From positions 68,508 to 119,196 of the forward strand of contig CANRGN010000001.1 in the NCBI GenBank assembly GCA_947630235.1: DNA of 50,689 bases, given 5' to 3'. Of the stretch, positions 25,151 through 34,498 are shown one piece after another (the first letter of the stretch is position 1; each line of letters opens with the position of its first letter). The stretch is from an uncultured Clostridia bacterium. Lineage in GTDB: Bacteria > Bacillota > Clostridia > TANB77 > CAG-508. Below the pieces are notes generated by a model, which saw nothing but the letters and a program-made list of their open reading frames with translations, was not told the DNA's origin and searched no databases. The translations under genes and the position numbers were made by a program.

Positions 25151-27537
25151 TCCAAAATATCAGGAAGGCTTAAATCACCATCTGTTTCCTCATTTTTTCC
25201 TATATCATTATCTTTTTCTTTATTATCAGCCTTATTATTATCAACTTTATTATCAACCTTATTATTATCAACCTTATTATCAGCGTTATTATCATCATCT
25301 TTTAATTTTTTATCATTATAATAGTAACTTATTTCAAAGCTCTTTCCACTTTCAAGATAATCTTTTATTGTTAAATCTGGATCTATTGTTGATGTAATAT
25401 CTGTTAAATTATATTTCTTTATTAAATCTTTATAATTTTCGTTTGATTCCAATACATATTTAACAGTCTGATTCTCTGCTCTATAAATTCCATTCTCATC
25501 TGGTACTAAATTAACTGGAATATTAAGTACTTCGTCTTCAGCTAATTTCTCATTTGTTCCTTCTTTATAATGATGTATTGTTATTTCTATATCTTGTGGC
25601 TCATAATAATAATCAACAACTATTGGTGTATCATAATCTTTATCATCTACTACACCATTGGCATTAGAAGGGAAAATATCCTCTCCTGCTTCATTTTTCT
25701 CAAAAGTTAAACCAGTTAAATCAGTATGTCCATTAGTTGTATATTCTTCTAATATTGGATATTCTATTTCTTCACTCTCAGCAACTTTTTTATCTGTTCC
25801 TTTTAAATAATGATTTACTATAACTTTTCTTTTTATTCTATCATTTACAACTTTAATATCAATTTGATCCTCTTTAGAATTTACAACATATGTTTCATTA
25901 AAATCATGATATTCATCTCCAACAAAATATCCATCCGCTTTTTTATATCCATAAGGTGTTTCAATTTCTTTAAGATGTATTTTATCACCATTTAAAACTG
26001 AAATTTTAATTTTTCCGTCTTTATCTGTTTTATATAAATTATCTGTTTTTAAAGTTATAGATTTTATTGTAACTGTATTTCCTATATAATCTGCGTTTAA
26101 TATCTTACCTTTATTTTTTTCTTCTTTACCAACTTTATACATTAAACAGCCATCAATACAATTATCATCATAGAAATAAACACCTAACTTATATTTTTTA
26201 CCAGATGCTAATTTTGTTTTAAAATCAACATTACTAGAATTTTTATCTATTCTTTGCATCTCTTTACCATCAAGTTTTATCATTGCATAAGAATTACATT
26301 CAGGTTTTTTATTATCTAAACTAGCATTTAATATTAAATCATAATTAAGTTTTTCATTTGTTAAATCTATATCATATTCAACATGATAGTTAAGTAATTC
26401 AAATTCAGGATTTTCTTCTTTTTTCTCTTCTTCCTTTGATTCTTCTTTAGTTTTAAATTCAGTTTCTGCAGTAAGAACAATTGGTTCATCTAGCTCATAT
26501 ACATATTCAGATTTTGAATTACTTATTATCTTGCCCCCATCTTTAAAATAATAGTCACCTATATTAATTTTAGGATCTCCTACATATTCAGAATCTATAT
26601 TGAAAGTAACATTTGATACTGGATTACCTGCATCATCTACTTTATCTATAATTAAATCTCTATATTTTGGGTTTACAACAGTTATTTCATTTTTATGACT
26701 TTTACTAATTGAAAATTTTTTATCAAATGAATAATAATTATCATCTACTTGATATCCTTTTGCTTTATAATAACCATCCAAAGGTTTAACTTCATCTATC
26801 CTTAAATTAGAACCATCATTAAATTTTTGTTTTATTTCTCCATTTTTATCAGTTTTATATGTATTTTCCTTAGCTTTTAAATTTATTTCATTAATAATAA
26901 ATGAATTTTCTTCATTGTCATCTGTAGAATAAAAAGTAATTATAACACTATATTTTTCACCAGATTTTAATACTCTTTCGAAATTTACACTACTAGAAGT
27001 ATTATCGATTTTTTGTTCATCTTTATTTTCATTATCATCATTAGTAACAATTGTAATTTCAGCGTAAGTAGATTCTGAATTAGTACTTTGGTTATTTAAT
27101 TGTCCTTTTATATTTAAAGTATAATCATATATTTCTTTAGTTAAATCTACACTATAGATAACTTGTCCTTGAATATCCACTTCGTCATCTTCCTCATGAA
27201 ATTTTAACTTAATTGGATTTTTTAGTTTAAATACATTATCTTCAAGATATAAAGATAATAATTTTCTATCACTTTCATCTAATTTCTCATTCCAATCAAC
27301 GGTTTCAGAATAATAATCTTCAACCTCTACTTTAGGGTCACCAATTATACTAAACTCAACATCTGGCAATGGATTTCCACTATCATCAACTTTTTTTATA
27401 GTAAATTCTTGCATTCCACTTTCAGTAACATCACTATTAGCATTACTATTGCTTATACAAAAATAAAATAATATTGCTACAAAAATACTAAAAATCAAAG
27501 TTATATTTTTCCATCTATTACTTGTTTGGGTCTTCAT
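25006..27537 (-). CDS. large wall-anchored surface protein 2 (SpaA-like and MucBP-like domains)
   Basis: The 843-residue paralogue of surface protein 1 has the same order: signal/anchor (about residues 10-32), two SpaA-like blocks (FTIKKVDDSGNPLPDVEFSI and LIIDKVDDAGNPVSNVTFNI), two MucBP-like units (VNHYLKGTDKKVAE, IHHYKEGTNEKLAE), and a VDNKVDNN repeat linker. KTGD at 807-810, a membrane segment and a basic tail follow. The last 45 or so residues are nearly identical to protein 1 while the blocks are diverged, as expected from gene conversion at the 3' end. It follows the beta-helix and ligase 2 genes and has its own promoter. Likely role: exposed adhesin or glycoprotein scaffold. Confidence 0.82.
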   Translation of the reverse strand: MKTQTSNRWKNITLIFSIFVAILFYFCISNSNANSDVTESGMQEFTIKKVDDSGNPLPDVEFSIIGDPKVEVEDYYSETVDWNEKLDESDRKLLSLYLEDNVFKLKNPIKLKFHEEDDEVDIQGQVIYSVDLTKEIYDYTLNIKGQLNNQSTNSESTYAEITIVTNDDNENKDEQKIDNTSSSVNFERVLKSGEKYSVIITFYSTDDNEENSFIINEINLKAKENTYKTDKNGEIKQKFNDGSNLRIDEVKPLDGYYKAKGYQVDDNYYSFDKKFSISKSHKNEITVVNPKYRDLIIDKVDDAGNPVSNVTFNIDSEYVGDPKINIGDYYFKDGGKIISNSKSEYVYELDEPIVLTAETEFKTKEESKEEEKKEENPEFELLNYHVEYDIDLTNEKLNYDLILNASLDNKKPECNSYAMIKLDGKEMQRIDKNSSNVDFKTKLASGKKYKLGVYFYDDNCIDGCLMYKVGKEEKNKGKILNADYIGNTVTIKSITLKTDNLYKTDKDGKIKISVLNGDKIHLKEIETPYGYKKADGYFVGDEYHDFNETYVVNSKEDQIDIKVVNDRIKRKVIVNHYLKGTDKKVAESEEIEYPILEEYTTNGHTDLTGLTFEKNEAGEDIFPSNANGVVDDKDYDTPIVVDYYYEPQDIEITIHHYKEGTNEKLAEDEVLNIPVNLVPDENGIYRAENQTVKYVLESNENYKDLIKKYNLTDITSTIDPDLTIKDYLESGKSFEISYYYNDKKLKDDDNNADNKVDNNKVDNKVDNNKADNKEKDNDIGKNEETDGDLSLPDILENKINEIFEGIKTGDNILIYIIVILISIAVILKLKMNKNKKKNRKKSK

Positions 27538-27571
27538 ATTTATTCCTCACTTTATAATTTTATACATATTT

Positions 27572-27600
27572 ATTATATAAAAATAATTTTTTTTAATCAA
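27572..27600 (-). promoter_or_regulatory. predicted promoter of surface protein 2
   Basis: On the minus strand TTGATT (27595-27600) and TATAAT (27572-27577) are exactly 17 bases apart, upstream of a GTGAGGAA ribosome site. Confidence 0.6.
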
Positions 27601-27710
27601 CTATATTATTTTTATTTAAACCTAAAAACACAACAATATCATGTGTTTTGAATACTTATTATATTTTCATTACATTTTTGTTAAATTTTTTTTTACTGAT
27701 TTTTATAAAA

Positions 27711-28904
27711 TTACTCTTCTTTTTTGCACCCAACTACTTTTAATAACTTATCTTTTAATTCATCTTTCGCTTCAGATTTTACTTTAATTCTTCCTCTATC
27801 TAATATCTGATTATTTATATAATTTGTATATTTATGCTTAACATCTTTATAATAATTATTATCCAAAAGAACATAAGCCTTTTGAGTAGATATTACTCCA
27901 TGTGTACTCAAAGAAACTATTTTAGGATACTTTTCTTTTATTAATTTTAATTGGTTTACATCTATTATATTATCAATATTCATATCACTTTGATCTATAT
28001 AATTATTATATAAATAAACACTACTATTTCTAGCAAAAGGTATTCTGGTTTTTATTTTTAAAAACATATTATCATGAATTATTATATTTTCATTTCTAGC
28101 ACAACCATCTTTTGTTCCTATCAAATACAATTTAAATTGATAAGAACATAATTTTTTTATTTTATTTATATCTAATCCTATATCTTTTCTTAAAAATTTA
28201 TACATTTTATATTTATCTATATTATTTTCTAATTCTTGAAACTGAATATTAAAAAATTCATCTTTTTCCAAATCAGTTTCATTTAATTTACAATATTCTA
28301 TAGTTACATTTTTGCAATTATCCATATCAGTTATTCCATCATAAGCTTTACTAAATTCACAATTTTTTATACAAATATTTTCACTATTTTTTATTGATAT
28401 ATAATCCCAATTATTTCTATCAAATTCAGCTTTAGTATCTTCATCCCATTCCCAAAGTTCTTCAAATTTTAAATTATATAATTTTATGTTTTTACTATTA
28501 TCTAAAACAATATTTGTATGAAGAATTTTATTTCCAGATTTTGAATAAATTATAAGACCATCTCTATTTATTATTTTTAATTTACTAACTCCTGTTTCTT
28601 TTAGTTTTGGATGTGTTAATGGTTCACTATGTTTTTCTACAACATCAGAAACTATGCCTTGAGATGATATAAAATTGTATCCCAAATCAATATCGTATTG
28701 AATTTCAATAATTTGTATTTTTGTATTTTTTAAAGCTTCAATAAATGTTTTTTCATCATAAACTAATGCTTTATTTTCATTATTTTCTGATATTTCTATC
28801 TCTACTTCATTAAATTTATTTATTTTATTTGTATATAATTCATATAATCCAACTAATATTAGAATTATAAATATAAATAAACATAATATTAGTTTTTTTT
28901 TCAT
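27711..28904 (-). CDS. secreted pectate-lyase-like right-handed beta-helix protein
   Basis: The 397-residue product has an N-terminal membrane segment (residues 4-22). Its central region has the rhythm of a pectate-lyase C fold: SKSGNKILHTNIVLDNSKNIKLYNLKF, then DYISIKNSENICIKNCEFS, then DGITDMDNCKNVTIEYCKL, and later the block RIPFARNSSVYLYNNYI, which parallels the R-PR-R-G--H-YNNYY block of PL1 enzymes. The Arg of that block is kept, while other catalytic and calcium sites cannot be judged. It lies between ligase 2 and surface protein 2. It may be a polysaccharide lyase or epimerase-like enzyme that trims or binds the surface glycan, or simply a binding beta-helix. Confidence 0.7.
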   Translation of the reverse strand: MKKKLILCLFIFIILILVGLYELYTNKINKFNEVEIEISENNENKALVYDEKTFIEALKNTKIQIIEIQYDIDLGYNFISSQGIVSDVVEKHSEPLTHPKLKETGVSKLKIINRDGLIIYSKSGNKILHTNIVLDNSKNIKLYNLKFEELWEWDEDTKAEFDRNNWDYISIKNSENICIKNCEFSKAYDGITDMDNCKNVTIEYCKLNETDLEKDEFFNIQFQELENNIDKYKMYKFLRKDIGLDINKIKKLCSYQFKLYLIGTKDGCARNENIIIHDNMFLKIKTRIPFARNSSVYLYNNYIDQSDMNIDNIIDVNQLKLIKEKYPKIVSLSTHGVISTQKAYVLLDNNYYKDVKHKYTNYINNQILDRGRIKVKSEAKDELKDKLLKVVGCKKEE

Positions 28905-29000
28905 TTTTTATTTGTATGGTATTTTTCCATACACTCCTTATATAATTATTTAGGTTTTAAATAAGGATTTACCTATAAACCTATTTTCACTGTAATATTC

Positions 29001-31088
29001 CTATTCTTTCATCTTCAATTTTTCAAAATTTTCTAAAAACATTATACATTTTTTTATTTCACTATCTATATCTACATCAGATAAATTTTTTCCATTTTCT
29101 TTTAATTCATATAATACCAACAGTTTTTCTTTATAATATTGATAATCATAAGGAAATAAAACAATATGAGTATTTAATATTTTTAATTTTTGTGTATCAT
29201 CTTTTACATTTTGTATATCAAATCTCATTTCAATAGCTTCTCCTATACAAAAATACAAAATAATACATATTAAGATTCCATATAATACATATCCTATCTT
29301 TCGATATTTAAATTTAACTCTTTCTGAATCATTAATAATTGCAAAACACACAAACATATTTATTAACATAACTTCAAAATACATATCAAAATCAAAAATA
29401 CTGTGCAATATTAATACAAATAAAGACACATAAAAGCTTATTTTTATAAAATCTTTTTTATTACTCTTTATGTTTCTAATAAAATTTTCTATTATCATAA
29501 AAATTATATACAAATAAATCCATATAGATATTATTCCATTTTGCATAAATAATTGAAGTGGATAGCAATGTTCTGCTATACTCTGTAATTCAACACTTTC
29601 AACTATAAAGCCTCTCCAAGCATATCCTCCTAATCCAAATAATGGATTTTTCTTTATTATTTTTATAGATTGTTTTATATAATCTAATCTGATATTAACA
29701 GAAGATGAATTTAAATTTATTTTCTGAATTCTATTAATCAAAGATTTTGGTAATAATTTATAATAAATCTTAATTTCTTTATCATTCATCTTTACAGAAT
29801 GTACAACCATTTTTGAATCTTCACTAGGACGTACACATAAAAAAACTAATGATAAGTATCTTGTATTACTATCTGTTTTTATAGAAAAAGAAAATTCTCC
29901 ATTAAAATTTTCTTTTAAAATATTTTTATTTTCTTTTATTTTTTGTTCATTTCCATCAAATTCGTTTGCATATATACGAAAATTTTCTTTTTTATTAGTT
30001 TTTGTAGTTAAATTAATTTTAAATTCATATTCTTTATCTCCTTCTACTACAATATTAGTTTGTCTATATTTTGTCTGACTGTTTTTAGAATTAAATAAAA
30101 CTAATTCATTAGGTGTAATAAAATACAATAAAATAAAACTTATAACTACAACAAAAATTATTACTAAAATTATTTTTTTATTTATTTTTTTCAATAAATT
30201 TTCTATAAAACTAATATTATAAAAAATTGTAAATTGAACTATATTAATTATTAAAAATAAAGACCATGTTACAAAATATAATCCTTTACTTAATATTTTA
30301 TCAAATAAACAAAAATAAATTAATGCATTAACTCCAGAAATTATTAATACTTTTAATATATCTTTAATTTTATCTTTTAAAATAATGCAATATAAAACTA
30401 TCATTCCAAAAACTATTATCCAACCTAATCTAGATAATGTAATAGCTATAGCAAACACTTGCATAAAAACAGCATTAGTATATAAAGCACTTTTTATCTT
30501 ACTTAATCTAGTATCATTATTACAATTTAAATATGCACCTAAAGTAACAAATAACGCCATTCCTATATAAATACAAAAAGAATTTGCATATTTAAATAAA
30601 GACAACATCCTTTCAGTAGTTTCATGTTCTATTCTTGGAACTTTTAAAAATTCATAAAAAAATGTAAATATTTTACTAGTCATCATATCAATTCCAAAAA
30701 TTACTGTTATTACACTCATTATAATAAAAGCATTTGTAATCATATTTATATTTTTATTATCAATTTTTATGTATTGCTTTATAATCAAATATACATTTAA
30801 TGCAGAAATATATCTAATTACATATTCTAATGTAAATTTAAATCTTATATAAGAATGAAAAATTATAGGAATAAAAGTTGAAAAAGCTAAGGCTATTACA
30901 AATATATCAAACCTATTTAATTCAATTTCTTTTTTATTTTTTATCCAAAAAATATAATATATCAATGCTGTAAAATTTATTACTAGACATGGAATATCAA
31001 TATTATAACGAAGTGGAGAACCTATAATTAAATTACTAATAACTAGAACTATTATAACTAGTATATCTTTAATCTTTATTTTTTTCAT
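29001..31088 (-). CDS. O-antigen ligase-like (Wzy/WaaL/PglL superfamily) membrane protein 2
   Basis: The 695-residue paralogue of the 19447-21537 protein has the same membrane topology, a similar beta-rich insert (about residues 320-450), NPLFGLGGYAWRGFIV near residue 480, and the AEHCYPLQLFMQNG block. Similarity runs along the full length, including the N-terminal SPLRYNIDIPCLVI stretch and the cytoplasmic tail with HIVLFPYDYQYYKEK. It lies 22 bases downstream of the amidotransferase gene, so it belongs to the main glycan operon. It likely transfers an exported, lipid-linked glycan to an acceptor outside the cell. Confidence 0.82.
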   Translation of the reverse strand: MKKIKIKDILVIIVLVISNLIIGSPLRYNIDIPCLVINFTALIYYIFWIKNKKEIELNRFDIFVIALAFSTFIPIIFHSYIRFKFTLEYVIRYISALNVYLIIKQYIKIDNKNINMITNAFIIMSVITVIFGIDMMTSKIFTFFYEFLKVPRIEHETTERMLSLFKYANSFCIYIGMALFVTLGAYLNCNNDTRLSKIKSALYTNAVFMQVFAIAITLSRLGWIIVFGMIVLYCIILKDKIKDILKVLIISGVNALIYFCLFDKILSKGLYFVTWSLFLIINIVQFTIFYNISFIENLLKKINKKIILVIIFVVVISFILLYFITPNELVLFNSKNSQTKYRQTNIVVEGDKEYEFKINLTTKTNKKENFRIYANEFDGNEQKIKENKNILKENFNGEFSFSIKTDSNTRYLSLVFLCVRPSEDSKMVVHSVKMNDKEIKIYYKLLPKSLINRIQKINLNSSSVNIRLDYIKQSIKIIKKNPLFGLGGYAWRGFIVESVELQSIAEHCYPLQLFMQNGIISIWIYLYIIFMIIENFIRNIKSNKKDFIKISFYVSLFVLILHSIFDFDMYFEVMLINMFVCFAIINDSERVKFKYRKIGYVLYGILICIILYFCIGEAIEMRFDIQNVKDDTQKLKILNTHIVLFPYDYQYYKEKLLVLYELKENGKNLSDVDIDSEIKKCIMFLENFEKLKMKE

Positions 31089-31110
31089 TTTTAATCACCG
31101 TTTACATTTT

Positions 31111-32910
31111 CTATTCTTCAATATATTTAATATACCATAATTGGAATATATAATAATTCCATATTATTTGTGGTATATGTTTTTCAACTTTTTTATCTTT
31201 AGTTTTATTTAATAATTCATAAAGTACATCATAATTAAAAATATTTTGCTTTTTTATAAAATCTGGATTTGAAACACTCATTAAATCCTCATATAAATAT
31301 GTGTTTAACCATTTACTGATTGGTATTCCAAATCCCCTTTTTTTATTACTAAAAAGTTCTTTAGGCAAATAATCATATAAAATTTCTTTTAATATATATT
31401 TTTTATTTCTATTTTTATATTTGAATTTTGGAGGTAATCTAAAAGAATATTCAATAAGTTCATTATTTAAAAATGGACATCTTAAATCTATACTATTAAA
31501 ATTACTAGCTCTATCCACTTTTGTATTTATTCTATTAGCTACAAATGTATTTACATCAACAATCATTCTTTTGACTTGCCAATTTTTCGTTATAATTTTA
31601 TTTTCAAAATTATACCTTTTTTCACCTTCATCTTTAAATAAATCTTTTATAATATCATCTTTTGAAATGAGTTCTCCTTGAGTCTGATTTCTCATATCAT
31701 TATTGAAATATATTTGCTTTATTCTACTATTTTTACTTTTAGATAAAAAATTTAATTTTATATTAAAAGGATTTAATATTTTGTAAAATCTTTGCTTTAA
31801 ATATAAATTATCATAAATTGTTGAACCACAAAATAATTGATCTGCTCCATCACCTGTAATTGCAATTTGTATTCCATTTTTTTTAGCAAATTCATTTAAA
31901 ATAATTGTTGGAATTTCAGATGCATCTGCAAAAGGCTCATCATAATATTCAGGAATCTTATGAATTACGTTTAATATTTCATCTTTATTTATATAAAATT
32001 CATGATGATTGGTATGTAAATATTGTGAGATTTTCTTAGATTTATCTGCTTCATTTCTCTCTTTTTCAAAAAAGCCAATTGAAAAAGTATTTACTGGTTT
32101 ATCTGAAATACTCTGAGCAATTGACGCAACTAAACTCGAATCTATTCCTCCACTCAAAAAAATTCCATAATTATCTGAATTTTCTATTACTTTTTTTATA
32201 TAATTAGATAAAATATTATTAACATTTTCTTTTGCTTGTTCAAATTTGTTTTCTTTATTTTTTGAAAGAATATTAAAGCTTTCTATTGTATCCCAATATA
32301 CTTCATTTTTTATAATTTCATTTTTCCAAATTAAAATATGTCCTTGCTCTAATTTAAATGTTTTCTCAAAAATTGTATTTGGTGGATTTATATAGCAAAA
32401 TCTAAAATATAAAGATAAAGATTTATAATTTATATCTTTTTCAAAATTAGGATATTCAATAATAGGCTTTAACTCTGATGCAAAACAAATTTCATTATTA
32501 TTAATAAAATAATATAAAGGTTTAGCTCCTATTTTATCTCTTACTAGAATTAGTTTTTCTTCTTTTTTATCATAAATAGCTATTGCATAAAACCCTTCAA
32601 TTTTTTCTACAAATTTTTCTTCATATCTTATATATAATTTTTCAATTAAATCAACATCAGAATTTATATTAGTATTTAATAATTCTTTAATTTCTTCTTT
32701 ATTATCTATTTTTCCATCTATACTTATAATCAATCTTTTACTATTAGAAAAAAATGTATTATTTGTTTTATAAGTAACATTAGCAAAACCGATATTCTTA
32801 TCATAAAAAATATTTTTTATATTTCCTCTTATAGTTGCTTTATCTATCATATCATTCCAGTATTTTTCTTCTACAGTATCTTTTGAAACAAATCCACATA
32901 TTCCACTCAT
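31111..32910 (-). CDS. asparagine-synthetase-like amidotransferase with degenerate glutaminase domain
   Basis: The 599-residue protein has the AsnB architecture. The C-terminal synthetase domain is well kept: ATP-pyrophosphatase loop LSGGIDSSLVA near residue 255, then YDEPFADASEIPT, TGDGADQLFCG and a KRGFGIPISKW block. The N-terminal class II glutaminase domain is degenerate. It starts MSGICGF, so Cys2 is Ser; the HRGPD motif reads IRGNI; and the usual GEIYN motif reads GKIDN. It may use free ammonia, use Ser2 as a weak nucleophile, or have lost amidation. In surface-sugar loci such enzymes amidate uronic acids, which fits the uronate-type epimerase nearby. It lies 21 bases after the ABC ATPase gene. 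Confidence 0.85.
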   Translation of the reverse strand: MSGICGFVSKDTVEEKYWNDMIDKATIRGNIKNIFYDKNIGFANVTYKTNNTFFSNSKRLIISIDGKIDNKEEIKELLNTNINSDVDLIEKLYIRYEEKFVEKIEGFYAIAIYDKKEEKLILVRDKIGAKPLYYFINNNEICFASELKPIIEYPNFEKDINYKSLSLYFRFCYINPPNTIFEKTFKLEQGHILIWKNEIIKNEVYWDTIESFNILSKNKENKFEQAKENVNNILSNYIKKVIENSDNYGIFLSGGIDSSLVASIAQSISDKPVNTFSIGFFEKERNEADKSKKISQYLHTNHHEFYINKDEILNVIHKIPEYYDEPFADASEIPTIILNEFAKKNGIQIAITGDGADQLFCGSTIYDNLYLKQRFYKILNPFNIKLNFLSKSKNSRIKQIYFNNDMRNQTQGELISKDDIIKDLFKDEGEKRYNFENKIITKNWQVKRMIVDVNTFVANRINTKVDRASNFNSIDLRCPFLNNELIEYSFRLPPKFKYKNRNKKYILKEILYDYLPKELFSNKKRGFGIPISKWLNTYLYEDLMSVSNPDFIKKQNIFNYDVLYELLNKTKDKKVEKHIPQIIWNYYIFQLWYIKYIEE

Positions 32911-32931
32911 TCTACAATATCCTCTTTAAAA

Positions 32932-33666
32932 CTAATTTTTATTAATACTATTTTTATAAACCTCTATAGAAGAATCTATATTTCCATCATATATTATTTT
33001 ACCTTTTTGAATAACAATTCCTCTATTGCAAAATTCTTTAGCCATTTCAAAAGAATGAGTAACTAAAACTAAAGTAACATTTTTATTTTCTGTAATATCA
33101 TTTATTTTTTTTAAACATTTATTTTTAAATTCTTCATCTCCTACACTTAATGCCTCATCTATTACTAATATTTCTGGCTCAATATTTACTGCTATTGAAA
33201 AGCCCAGTCTTGCTCTCATTCCACTAGAATATTTCTGTATAGGATAATCTATATATTCTCCAATATCTGCAAATTCAATTATTTTATCTTCTAATTCTTT
33301 TATTTCTTTTTTAGATAATCCTAATAAAATTCCTTTTAAATATATATTTTCTCTCCCAGTAAATTCTAATTCAAAACCAGATTTTAATTCTAATAAAGCA
33401 TTAACTTTGCCATTAACATAAATTTCACCACTAGTTGGATACAAAACTTCTGTAATAAGTTTTAATATAGTAGATTTTCCAGACCCATTTTTACCTAAAA
33501 AAGCTACTTTTTCACCTTTATTTATACTAAAACTTATATTATCTAATACCTTTTTTTCCTCTTTTAATTTTTTATTAAATATAACTTTTAAAATATTATT
33601 AAAATTTGGTTTTTTATTTAGTTTGTATATTTTATCTACATTTTTAAACCTAATTACTTCACTCAT
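32932..33666 (-). CDS. polysaccharide ABC transporter ATP-binding protein (Wzt/TagH-like)
   Basis: The 244-residue ATPase has Walker A GKNGSGKST (about residues 58-66), signature YSSGMRARLG, Walker B ILVIDEALSVGDEEF and the H-loop VTHS. Its sequence is closest to exporters of O-antigen and teichoic acid. It lacks the C-terminal glycan-binding extension found in some Wzt proteins and the long tail of Bacillus TagH, so it resembles the short type that acts without terminal-cap recognition. Its gene is directly downstream of the permease gene (8-base gap). Together they would flip an undecaprenyl-linked glycan across the membrane. Confidence 0.92.
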   Translation of the reverse strand: MSEVIRFKNVDKIYKLNKKPNFNNILKVIFNKKLKEEKKVLDNISFSINKGEKVAFLGKNGSGKSTILKLITEVLYPTSGEIYVNGKVNALLELKSGFELEFTGRENIYLKGILLGLSKKEIKELEDKIIEFADIGEYIDYPIQKYSSGMRARLGFSIAVNIEPEILVIDEALSVGDEEFKNKCLKKINDITENKNVTLVLVTHSFEMAKEFCNRGIVIQKGKIIYDGNIDSSIEVYKNSINKN

Positions 33667-33674
33667 AATTTCTC

Positions 33675-34472
33675 CTATAATACATCTGGAATAACTTTTT
33701 TTAATTTTTTATAAGATATTCCAGCCATTACAGTTAGAATAACTAAAAAAGTTAAAAATATTATTAATTGCTTTGGCTCTTCAAAAAAGAATACTTTATT
33801 TATAAAACAATTTCTATATCCATTTACTAAATATACTATAGGATTAAACCATAATATCTTTTTTATCCAAGGTTGAGATATACTATTAATATCCCAAATT
33901 ATACCAGACATCCAAAATACCATAACTGTAATAGATTTTACTAGATTAACAAAATCTTTACTAATAGCTCCAATCATAGAAGAAAAAATAGACCACATTT
34001 CAAAAAACATAAAGCTAAGTAACATATAAAATATAATTTGAAAGAAATATATATCTATTTTATATCCATTAATTAAAAATAAAATAATAACAATTATTTC
34101 TAATATAATATGTATCATAAATTTAGATACATTTACAATAGTAGGAATAGTAGAAACTGGAAACTTCATTTTAGTTACTAAATAATTATAACTTCTAATA
34201 GAAGATGCTCCACCTACTATCATTTCACTAAAATAAAACCAAGGAACAGTACTTGCAATTAACCATAAAAAGTTTGGATATCCATTTCTAATCTTTCCAG
34301 ATCTTAAACCAATTTCAATAGTAAACCAGTACACGAAAATAGTAATTGCTGGTTTAATAATTGCCCATAACCATCCAAGAACACTACCACCATAAGTTTT
34401 TATTAAATCTATTCTAGCTAATTTAAATATTTTAGAAAAATTTTGTTTATGTTCTTTTAATATTTCATTCAT
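33675..34472 (-). CDS. polysaccharide ABC-2 transporter permease (Wzm/TagG-like)
   Basis: This permease has 265 residues and six predicted membrane segments. The N-terminal amphipathic stretch FKLARIDLIKTYGGSVLGWLW, ending IKPAITIFVYW, is typical of ABC-2 polysaccharide permeases. The later block FWMSGIIWD, ending in FNPIVYLVNGYRNCF, is also conserved. The start is set at the ATG at 34472 because GGAG lies 6 bases before it; the ATG four codons earlier overlaps that ribosome site. It pairs with the ATPase gene that follows. Confidence 0.9.
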   Translation of the reverse strand: MNEILKEHKQNFSKIFKLARIDLIKTYGGSVLGWLWAIIKPAITIFVYWFTIEIGLRSGKIRNGYPNFLWLIASTVPWFYFSEMIVGGASSIRSYNYLVTKMKFPVSTIPTIVNVSKFMIHIILEIIVIILFLINGYKIDIYFFQIIFYMLLSFMFFEMWSIFSSMIGAISKDFVNLVKSITVMVFWMSGIIWDINSISQPWIKKILWFNPIVYLVNGYRNCFINKVFFFEEPKQLIIFLTFLVILTVMAGISYKKLKKVIPDVL

Positions 34473-34498
34473 TATTTTCTCCATATTAAGTATATTTT

